Positions 45,114 to 52,515 of a stretch of 64,000 bases of DNA are shown piece after piece. The position numbers and the translations under genes were made by a program. The notes beneath the pieces are model-generated. The model did no database searches and was not told the DNA's origin. It saw only the letters and a list, made by a program, of their open reading frames with translations. The stretch comes from Flammeovirga aprica JL-4 (GTDB lineage: Bacteria; Bacteroidota; Bacteroidia; Cytophagales; Flammeovirgaceae). Every line of letters starts with the position of its first letter. Within the stretch, counting starts at the first letter, position 1. The stretch lies in the NCBI RefSeq assembly GCF_012844305.1, contig NZ_JABANE010000022.1, positions 31,684-95,683 of the forward strand, given 5' to 3'.

Positions 45114-45683
45114 TTGAATATTAATAAGAAATATATCTTTGAGTTCTTTTCAATTTTGTCAGGTGTTGCGGTCGCTTTAGTAATCAATACCTTTTGGAGT
45201 GATCATGAACATCGTCAATTAGCAGTAAAGGCCAGTAATCAATTATATCTCGAAATTGGAGAAAACCTTAAGGAGGTAGATTCTATGTATTCTATTCATC
45301 AGGACTTATCTCAAAAGATCGATCACTTTCTATTGGAGCTTGAAAAAAAGGAAAAAGATCCATCCTATGCACCAGAGCAGTTAGATGAAATAAACTTAAA
45401 TTTTCCACTACTCAGTAATACCGCATGGGAAACTGCTAAAATATCAAATGCAGTTACTTTTATTGACTTTGAACAAATATCAAAGTTCAACCTAGTTTAT
45501 AAATTACAAGATCTACATCTTCATACAGTTGAGTCTTTTTTAGAACATTCATTTACTGAAATGCAATTGTTAGGCAAGAAAGAAAAGCTAATACAAATGA
45601 GGAGTTTTATAGATAATATTCTTACCAATGAGTTTGAATTAATAACAAAATATCAGCAGATATTGGATGAAAAAAATAAATGA
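45114..45683 (+). CDS. DUF6090-like membrane-anchored protein
   Basis: About 190 residues from the TTG at 45114; the frame stays open back to 45003, but that would overlap the porin by 91 bases. One membrane helix (FFSILSGVAVALVINTFW) is at the N-terminus, then a helical periplasmic domain (HRQLAVKASNQLYLEIGENL...). This layout resembles the DUF6090 group of Bacteroidota proteins. Its last four bases overlap the start of the next gene, so the two are translationally coupled. Function unknown. Confidence 0.65.
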   Translation: MNINKKYIFEFFSILSGVAVALVINTFWSDHEHRQLAVKASNQLYLEIGENLKEVDSMYSIHQDLSQKIDHFLLELEKKEKDPSYAPEQLDEINLNFPLLSNTAWETAKISNAVTFIDFEQISKFNLVYKLQDLHLHTVESFLEHSFTEMQLLGKKEKLIQMRSFIDNILTNEFELITKYQQILDEKNK

Positions 45684-46786
45684 CAAGAGTTTACTACTAT
45701 ACTATTTCTCACTTACTACTATTTCTTTTACCATGTCTACTAGGACATGCTCAAAGTGATTCTACCTCCCAAAAGCCCTACAAAAACAATATTTTACCTT
45801 CACCAGCTTTCACTTACAGTCCACGTACTGACTTTGTACTTGGAGTATACTGTTTATATCAATTTAAATTCAATAAAAAAGATTTTCTTACTCGCCCTTC
45901 TAATTTCAACTTTTATTATGGGACTTCGTTTAAGGGGCATGTTTTCCTTTCGACAGAACATACCTTATTGACTTATCAGGAAAAGTATTTTTTAAAAGGT
46001 ATTATTGAATATAAAAACACTCCAGAACCCCTTTATGGAATAGGTAATCAATCTCCCAATGAAGAGTATTTGAATGTAAATTACTCCTCATTTGAGTTTA
46101 AAGAAAGGGTATTGAAGCAGTATGAAAAATCAAAGTTTATAGGACTAAAGGTTCGTTATATTCATATTTTTGATGTTACTTATCAAAATCAAAATAATGA
46201 AAGTATACCTCCCCCTGACATTGCAGGAAATAATGGAGGCTATTACCCTGGTATTGGTCCTGTATGGATGTTGGACAAAAGAAATAGCATTCTAACTCCC
46301 ACAAAAAACTACTATCTCGATCTAGTGTTGATGGGCTATTTGAATTCTAACGGAGGAACTTTTGCCTCTTTAGAGTTTGATGGAAGGCGTTATATTGATT
46401 TTAGAAAAGACAGTAAAAGAGTTCTCGCATTACAGGTAGTCGCAAAAAATACATTTGGATCAGTACCTTACAATGAGCTAGCACTTTTAGGAGGAAAACA
46501 GATCATGAGAGGCTATCTATTGGGCAGATACAGAGATAAACATTCCATTCAAGCCCAAGCCGAGTTCAGACTAAATGTTGTAGGACGATTTGGAATGACA
46601 GCCTTTCTCGGCACAGGTACCGTTTATGAAGAAGTATCCGACCTGCAATACCTCAAAGCCGCATTAGGCACAGGCTTACGTTTTAATATCAATCGAAAAG
46701 ACCCTGCAAATGTAAGGTTCGATTTCGCATGGAGTCTCACCGATAAGAATAATGGGATCTATATCACATTGGGCGAAGCATTTTAA
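45680..46786 (+). CDS. BamA/TamA-like surface antigen barrel
   Basis: A 368-residue protein with a signal peptide (cut after HAQ, residue 25) and a single barrel of the bacterial surface antigen (Omp85-like) type: Pro-rich start, GPVWMLDKRNSILTP, RRYIDFRK, GGKQIMRGYLLGRYRDKH (the conserved strand-turn with RGY), and FRFxF-like end (ITLGEAF). It has no POTRA repeats, so it is a short relative. Probable last gene of the cluster. Confidence 0.8.
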   Translation: MTRVYYYTISHLLLFLLPCLLGHAQSDSTSQKPYKNNILPSPAFTYSPRTDFVLGVYCLYQFKFNKKDFLTRPSNFNFYYGTSFKGHVFLSTEHTLLTYQEKYFLKGIIEYKNTPEPLYGIGNQSPNEEYLNVNYSSFEFKERVLKQYEKSKFIGLKVRYIHIFDVTYQNQNNESIPPPDIAGNNGGYYPGIGPVWMLDKRNSILTPTKNYYLDLVLMGYLNSNGGTFASLEFDGRRYIDFRKDSKRVLALQVVAKNTFGSVPYNELALLGGKQIMRGYLLGRYRDKHSIQAQAEFRLNVVGRFGMTAFLGTGTVYEEVSDLQYLKAALGTGLRFNINRKDPANVRFDFAWSLTDKNNGIYITLGEAF

Positions 46787-47058
46787 TACTACATTTTTAC
46801 AACATTAACCTTTGAAAATGAATAAAATACCCATGATTGGGACGTTCTGTATTATAATATCATAAATATAGCTAGAAGTCATTTTTTTGTTGAAATAATT
46901 ATATTTACTTACTTGTAAGTACAACGCTAAAAAAACGTATTAATAGTGGTTCTATTGAAAGTTTTTTGAAGGAAGTAATCGCAAAATAATAAATAGAATT
47001 AGTATTAGATAATTTTGAATTTGTACTTATTACAACAACAAATCCTACTCTAACAACA

Positions 47059-48816
47059 ATGAAATTAAACATAATTATTACGCTACTTCTTGCTTTTGGA
47101 CTATCATCTTGTGGAACTGAAAATACAAACAGATTCAGAATGAATCAAGAAGGATATTTTCCAACAGCCAAGAAAATTATCACTGTAAAAACCGATTCCC
47201 CCTCAAAGTTCCTTGTCTATGATGAGGAGCAAGACAAAAACATTCTAGCAGGAGATGTAGAAAATGTTGCTCTTTGGGAATATGCCAATGAGAGTTATGG
47301 TACCATAGATATTTCTGAAATTAAGAAAGAAGGCACCTATAAAATATGGGTGAAAGATCTGGGGTATTCAGAGCCTTTTGAAATCCGCAAAGAAGCAGGC
47401 GAAAAATCCCTTTTATCCAGTATCGAAGCCTTTTATCTTATCCGCTGTTCTACTCCTATAGAAGAGGAGTATGCAGGTGTGTATGCAAGACCTGAGGGGC
47501 ATCCTGATACGGAAGTGCTCATTCACCCTTCCGCATTGAAAGAGGGGCAAGATCCTAAAACAACGATCTCAAGTGCGAGAGGATGGTATGATGCCGGTGA
47601 TTATAATAAATACGTTGTGAATTCTGGGATCAGTACATATTCTATGTTATTGGCTTTTGAACAATACGGAGAGATGTTGGGTGAAATGGTCTACAAAATC
47701 CCTCATGAGAACAAAGCTTTACCACTATACCTTGATAATGTGAAATGGAATCTGGATTGGCTTGTTACGATGCAGGATGTAGAAGATGGAGGTGTGTATC
47801 ATAAGCTGACCAATGCAAATTTTGATGGTATTGTAATGCCTCACAAAGGACAGGATAATCCAAGGTATGTAGTTCAAAAAACAACAGCAGCGACATTAGA
47901 TTTTGCTGCAGTGATGGCTTGTGCTGCACGTATTTACAAAAAATATGATGAAGCTTTGGCAGAACAATATCAATTGGCGGCAGTAAAAGCGTATCAATGG
48001 GCTGAAAAACACCCCGCTGTTATTTATGATCAAAACAAGCTCAATGAAACGTTTGAGCCTAAAGTCAATACAGGTGCTTATGATGATAAGAACTTGGCAG
48101 ATGAATGGAACTGGGCTGCTACGGAGTTGTACATTCTAACAAAAGATGATAGCTACTATTCAAAAGTGGATTGGGACAAAGCGAATTACGAGCAGGTGCA
48201 AAGCTGGGGTAATGTAGCCTTCCTGCCTTTGTATTCATTGGCACATAATGAAAAAACAGAATCAGCCATATCCCATAAAGATTTCCCGAAAGTAGAAAAG
48301 ATTATCACTCAGAAAGCCGATTTACTCTACGAGCAGTATAAAACCTCTTCGGCAGGTGTAAGTATGGGACAATTGAAAAGTGATTTTGTGTGGGGATCAA
48401 ACAGCGTAGCAGCCAACCAAGGTATGCTGTTGCTCAATGCATATAAATTGAATTACAACTCAGGATATATTGATGCCGCTGTTGGTATTTTTGATTATCT
48501 TCTGGGAAGAAACCCATTAAAAATTTCCTATCTCACAGGAGCCGGAACACATCAGGTTATGCATCCGCACCATAGAATCTCAGAAGCAGATACCGTAAAA
48601 GCACCGTATCCAGGGCTGCTGATCGGTGGACCTCAAAATGAAAATAATGAAGATTGTGAATACCCTTACGATATGCCAGCAACAAAATTTTCAGATACAT
48701 GGTGCAGTTATTCAACAAACGAAATTGCCATCAATTGGAATGCATCATTTGTGTACTTAATGGCAGGGCTGAATAATCACTTCTCGCATAATTATGAGCC
48801 TTTAGTAGTGAAGTAA
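47059..48816 (+). CDS. Glycoside hydrolase family 9 lipoprotein (endo-/exoglucanase type)
   Basis: Cleaves beta-1,4-glucan-like chains by inversion. The lipobox ends LSSC (Cys18), so it should be lipid-anchored. The N-terminal Ig-like CelD_N domain (about 25-115) is followed by the (alpha/alpha)6 catalytic domain. Catalytic Asp is in GWYDAGD (175-181), the conserved HPHHR is at 502-506, and the acid Glu555 is in TNEIAINWNA. All key residues are present. 585 residues is normal. Neighbour GH30 is on the opposite strand. The gene lies 272 bases after the cluster; I see no good promoter motif in that gap. Confidence 0.92.
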   Translation: MKLNIIITLLLAFGLSSCGTENTNRFRMNQEGYFPTAKKIITVKTDSPSKFLVYDEEQDKNILAGDVENVALWEYANESYGTIDISEIKKEGTYKIWVKDLGYSEPFEIRKEAGEKSLLSSIEAFYLIRCSTPIEEEYAGVYARPEGHPDTEVLIHPSALKEGQDPKTTISSARGWYDAGDYNKYVVNSGISTYSMLLAFEQYGEMLGEMVYKIPHENKALPLYLDNVKWNLDWLVTMQDVEDGGVYHKLTNANFDGIVMPHKGQDNPRYVVQKTTAATLDFAAVMACAARIYKKYDEALAEQYQLAAVKAYQWAEKHPAVIYDQNKLNETFEPKVNTGAYDDKNLADEWNWAATELYILTKDDSYYSKVDWDKANYEQVQSWGNVAFLPLYSLAHNEKTESAISHKDFPKVEKIITQKADLLYEQYKTSSAGVSMGQLKSDFVWGSNSVAANQGMLLLNAYKLNYNSGYIDAAVGIFDYLLGRNPLKISYLTGAGTHQVMHPHHRISEADTVKAPYPGLLIGGPQNENNEDCEYPYDMPATKFSDTWCSYSTNEIAINWNASFVYLMAGLNNHFSHNYEPLVVK

Positions 48817-48854
48817 TTAGATTGTAAACTATGTTTTTAGATATTGTGTTTTTT

Positions 48855-48969
48855 AGAAATCAGGAGATTTCTGATGATCTGTAGGGCACGAATGACGCTA
48901 ACGCTTAACATTCGCGCCAGTAAGCTTTCTACCTTATTAGTTTGGTAGTTTTTGTTTCAAGACAAAAAC
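48855..48969. repeat. Three hairpins downstream of the GH9 gene
   Basis: AGAAATC/GATTTCT (48855-48872), GGCACGAATG/CATTCGCGCC with one mismatch (48885-48918), and gtttttgt/acaaaaac (48948-48969). They look like remnants of palindromic repeats. No ORF lies in the 255-base gap. Confidence 0.5.
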
Positions 48970-49036
48970 GAAGAAGAAGGAAATTTGAAAGTAGATCAAA
49001 GAAAGCTTGTAGAAATATCTATTGAAAATGTAATAA

Positions 49037-49070
49037 GTGCACCATAGTTGTAGCTACGGTGCACTTTTTT
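49037..49070 (+). terminator. Terminator-like hairpin (GTGCACCATAG family)
   Basis: GTGCACCATAG (49037-49047) and CTACGGTGCAC (49054-49064) with one mismatch, followed by ttttttttt. It shares its arm with the hairpin at 42531. It lies between the convergent GH9 and GH30 genes. Confidence 0.65.
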
Positions 49071-49071
49071 T

Positions 49072-50466
49072 TTATGCTTGGGTTTTGATAACCAAAGCCG
49101 TGATACTATTTTTCGGCAACATCACTTTCATCTTTTCACCATTCAAATGAATCTGATATACCGCATCTTTATCATCTGTATTTTGAATCAATACTTTTAT
49201 ATTCCCCTCTTTCCCTTTTACAGTAAGCATAGGTCTTTTGCTATTTGATGCAATTCTCACATCACCCGGCTGAATAAAACGGCTGATGATGTACATTGCA
49301 TTATAATCAGGGTTGTATTGGATGGTTTTCTTTTCACGATCAATATTGATCAATGAATTTTGAGGCCATTCCCATCCACTTTCTGTAGTCTCATTCAAAA
49401 TCATATTCCAATAGCAGAAATTGGTAAGACCGCTGTTGATATAATCAGCTACTTCCTCCAATCGGTGAGAGGCTTGCTCTACAGAGTTTTTACCATTATA
49501 ACAGTGTCCTTCTGTATGGAACATTTTCATATTTGGATGCTTTTTTGCCGCATCAGCAATGATAAATGGAGAAGTATATTGAATACCCACACCTGCCAAT
49601 TGCTCCACACCTTCCATAGCAAGCAACTCAACAATATCCGCTTTGATGGCAGTTCTTAAAGTCCCTGCATAAACATCAGCTTCAATATTTTCTTTTTTGA
49701 AAGTAGGAATAATGAAGTTAGTGGCAAGATCAAGCATTTGCGCCGGAGGCATTGTACAGCTAGGGTATTTAGTGTTGGCATCATTTTCATTCTGCACACA
49801 TATTCTATCAATCCTCACACCGTTTTGTTGATAAGCTTTAATGTATTTTACAAAATAATCAGCATACGCTTTATAAACTTTCTTGTCCTTCTTCAAGTAA
49901 TTATTCTTTTCCGTAAGGCCCACCATAGAGTTGTTTTCTTTCATCCAAGCCGGAGGGCTCCAAGGCGAACCGAAAAGCGTCAAGTTTGGATTAATAGCAA
50001 ATGCCTGTTTGATATAAGGAAGAACATATTTCTGGTCTCTTTCAATAGAAAAATGCTTCATTTTATAATCATTGGGCGTTTCAGAATAACTGTAAGCATC
50101 AATCCCAAAATCACTTGCACCAATGGCAGTTCTACAGAATGTAAAACCAGCTTTGTCAGCAGAAAATAGGTTTCGCATCAGTTCATCTTGCTTTTCTTGA
50201 GGCAGGCTCAAAAGCGCTTCTCCTCCAATTTCATTAAAAGCACCGCCAATACCTTCTAACGTCTGATACTCGATTGCTGGGTAAAGTACCACTTCATGTC
50301 CCCATTTTACTTTCTCGTCTGTTGTTTTAACAGGAAGCGACTTCATAGGATTAGCCTCCCCTTTATCAAAAGAGACATAATACATTTTCACATCTTTAAA
50401 CCCTTGTCCAAAAGTGTAAAAAGGAAGAAGGAAAACGCCTATTAAAAATGTTAGTTTATTTGCCAT
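49072..50466 (-). CDS. Glycoside hydrolase family 30 (glucosylceramidase-like)
   Basis: A 464-residue secreted enzyme (signal peptide cut near FGQ, residue 21). GH30 landmarks are GIGGAFNEIGGEALLSL, RTAIGASDFG, SPWSPPAWMKENNSMVG, acid/base Glu227 in VQNENDA, and nucleophile Glu319 in FHTEGHCYNG. The usual QNEP reads QNEN here. A beta-sandwich half (about 375-460) follows. Likely cuts beta-1,6- or beta-1,3-glucan or a glucosyl glycolipid; exact substrate unknown. It converges on GH9, whose product could feed it. Confidence 0.9.
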   Translation of the reverse strand: MANKLTFLIGVFLLPFYTFGQGFKDVKMYYVSFDKGEANPMKSLPVKTTDEKVKWGHEVVLYPAIEYQTLEGIGGAFNEIGGEALLSLPQEKQDELMRNLFSADKAGFTFCRTAIGASDFGIDAYSYSETPNDYKMKHFSIERDQKYVLPYIKQAFAINPNLTLFGSPWSPPAWMKENNSMVGLTEKNNYLKKDKKVYKAYADYFVKYIKAYQQNGVRIDRICVQNENDANTKYPSCTMPPAQMLDLATNFIIPTFKKENIEADVYAGTLRTAIKADIVELLAMEGVEQLAGVGIQYTSPFIIADAAKKHPNMKMFHTEGHCYNGKNSVEQASHRLEEVADYINSGLTNFCYWNMILNETTESGWEWPQNSLINIDREKKTIQYNPDYNAMYIISRFIQPGDVRIASNSKRPMLTVKGKEGNIKVLIQNTDDKDAVYQIHLNGEKMKVMLPKNSITALVIKTQA

Positions 50467-50517
50467 TGTGAATAGAATATTGATTTAAGTACTAGGATAA
50501 AAGTAAACGAATGTTTC

Positions 50518-50653
50518 GTACACCATAGTTAAAACTATGGGTAGGTGATAGTCCAACCTAATCAAGACTGAAGTCTTGAAAGGTAGTAACGTAAGCAATA
50601 CTTTAGTGTTGGTGGAGTCGTATCACTTGCCCATGACTTTAGTCGTGGTGCAC
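50518..50653. repeat. 136-bp multi-stem structured repeat
   Basis: Nested complementary segments: hairpin CCATAGTT/AACTATGG (50523-50540); outer stem GGTGATA/TATCACT (about 50543 and 50621); inner stem CCAACCTAA (50553-50561) with TTAGTGTTGG (50603-50612); hairpin CAAGACT/AGTCTTG (50563-50578); hairpin CCATGACT/AGTCGTGG (50631-50648). The ends read GTACACCA and TGGTGCAC. No ORF. It lies upstream of the GH30 gene start, in the gap 50467-50921. Confidence 0.65.
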
Positions 50654-50801
50654 GTTATTTTATTCCATTTCCTTTGTCCTAGTTCTTCTGTGAATAATAA
50701 TCTAATATATTCTATCCCGATGTTGATATGGGGGAATTATTTTCACTCTGCGTAGCATCATCAATTTATCCCCATTTTTTGAGAGAGTTTATTGCACCAT
50801 G

Positions 50802-50916
50802 TTGAGTTAAGAGTTAAGAATGATGAACTAAGAAAAGTGGTTTGTATTATAGTTATAGAATTTGAGAACAACCTCTTCAAGAACCATAACAAGAACCACC
50901 TTAACTCTTAACTCAA
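50802..50916. repeat. 'aagagttaag' palindrome, copy 2
   Basis: The perfect 17-bp inverted repeat TTGAGTTAAGAGTTAAG (50802-50818) / complement (50900-50916) encloses a second imperfect inverted repeat (GTGGTTTGTATTATAGTT against GTGGTTCTTGTTATGGTT read from the right). It ends 6 bases before the transglutaminase stop. Confidence 0.65.
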
Positions 50917-50921
50917 AAAAC

Positions 50922-51971
50922 TTACTGCACTTCCACCATAAAAGACCACGAATCCTGTAAAGTCACCTCTTCACTTTTCTTGAAGTTACAAGGGATATAA
51001 TAATCATAACCAACTTTTCTTTTGGAGATGACAGGTTTGACGTAGACATCATTTACTTTGATTTTATCATAATAATTTTTGGAGTAAAAATGCACTCTTG
51101 AGGTTTGGTTTCTTTGAGGTTTTAAAACTGCTCCTTGTGTGAAAAATGGGTGGAAAAACAGCCATTCTGATTTTAGGTTGATAGGGGCGAGCACTTTGAT
51201 GTCGTCGTGAATAATCACAGGATCATAATCTAGTTCTTGTTGGTCAATACTGATTTCATTGATGAAATAATTGGGGTAGACATAAGGTGTTTCTTTAAAA
51301 AGAGCGAATGAGATGGGAGTGACCAAAAGCTGTTGCCATGCAGTGGGAGTATAGTGTGATACTGCGAAGTAAGATGGAGGGGTTAGGAACCAAAACTCAG
51401 AATACGATTTCTTAAATGCTTTCTCTATTTTCGTTTTCCCTCTAGTAAATGAAATAGTCTTGTTGTAAGTGAATCCCGCTCCCCAAGTGGCATCTAAGAG
51501 ATAACTGTATCCATAAAGGTTCACTATATTCCACGCATGTTTTTCAACATCTCTAACACTCGTTTTGCCAAACCCTGTGACCACTTGACAGATATTAGGG
51601 TCGGTGATATCAAGGATGGCTTTTAGCAATTGACTATAGCCAGCACATACGGTTTTTCTAGATAGCAAAACCAAATGAGGTTGTGTTTCTGCTGTATAAT
51701 TCGGTAGGTTGAAAATGCCGACATCATAATTGATATTGTCAGTCACCCAAATCCAAGCGGCTCTCACTCTTTCATGTGGATGTTGATAGACGTTTACTAC
51801 GTTTTCAGCTATTGCCTTTACAGAACGGTAGTTGTGTATTTTTTTGCTCCTGACCTCAGCATCAATTTTTTGAAAGTCATAATGGTATAAATCAATTGAC
51901 GGCGATGCAATGATTCCATTGCTATTCATTACAATCAGGAAGAAGAATAAAAAGAGAAAATTTGGTTTCAT
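50922..51971 (-). CDS. Secreted transglutaminase-like cysteine protease/protein
   Basis: A 349-residue exported protein (signal peptide cut near IAS, residue 23). A transglutaminase-core domain at about 60-170 carries the catalytic triad: Cys109 in KTVCAGYSQL, His145 in KHAWNIV, Asp160 in LLDATWGAG. This fits the peptidase-like, kyphoscoliosis-type transglutaminase-core group common in Bacteroidota. The C-terminal half (about 190-349) is beta-rich and unknown. It probably cleaves or cross-links cell-surface protein; no partner gene is visible. The 3' end is bounded by the palindrome at 50802. Confidence 0.85.
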   Translation of the reverse strand: MKPNFLFLFFFLIVMNSNGIIASPSIDLYHYDFQKIDAEVRSKKIHNYRSVKAIAENVVNVYQHPHERVRAAWIWVTDNINYDVGIFNLPNYTAETQPHLVLLSRKTVCAGYSQLLKAILDITDPNICQVVTGFGKTSVRDVEKHAWNIVNLYGYSYLLDATWGAGFTYNKTISFTRGKTKIEKAFKKSYSEFWFLTPPSYFAVSHYTPTAWQQLLVTPISFALFKETPYVYPNYFINEISIDQQELDYDPVIIHDDIKVLAPINLKSEWLFFHPFFTQGAVLKPQRNQTSRVHFYSKNYYDKIKVNDVYVKPVISKRKVGYDYYIPCNFKKSEEVTLQDSWSFMVEVQ

Positions 51972-52008
51972 GATCCAGTAACAAGTTAGGTTGAGAAAAC
52001 TACTTACA

Positions 52009-52090
52009 GGTAAGAGTGAAGAAGTAAGAGCTAAGAAAAGTGGTTCGTATTATGGAAATTTGACACCTTAACTCTTATAACTCTTAACTT
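52009..52090. repeat. 'aagagttaag' palindrome, copy 3
   Basis: Left arm aggtaagagtgaag plus gtaagagctaag, core aaaagtggttcgtattatgg (52035-52054), right arm ccttaactcttataactctt (from 52067). The core is nearly identical to copy 2 (50833-50852). Confidence 0.55.
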
Positions 52091-52515
52091 TCCACGTTCT
52101 TTTGATAAAGTTGCATTCATAATAAAAAGTATGATTTAGTACTTATTGAATTTATATAGTGTTATGAAAGAACTGTTCCAGTAATGATTTGAGCTTTAAG
52201 TGTGGTTTTTAGTTTGTATACTACGCAAAAAATAAATTGAGCACTCAAATATAGCGTTTGTTTTGTGGTGTAATTTTATTCAGAAACCCACTGGTACTAA
52301 AAGGACTCTCTTGGCAGTATTAACGGATTGTTACAAGAAACCCGTTGTTGTTTAAATGATTTGTTAATGTTTATTTATGTCTTTTTTTCTTCTAACAAAC
52401 TTTCACACATTTAGGTGCATACTTCCATATCGAAAGCAGGAATATTATTCTGATGCAGTCTCTGTATGAAGAATAAAAATAGCCTGTTGACTTATCTGAA
52501 TCGACTAAACAAACA
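52091..52515. other. Intergenic region upstream of Reg_prop sensor
   Basis: 425 bases, AT-rich. I see no ORF, RNA gene or clear promoter motif; it should hold the promoter of the sensor at 52516. Confidence 0.4.

Noticed and set aside
46787..51971. GH9, GH30 and transglutaminase region as a polysaccharide utilisation locus
   Set aside because: There is no SusC/SusD pair and the genes are on opposite strands with terminators between them.
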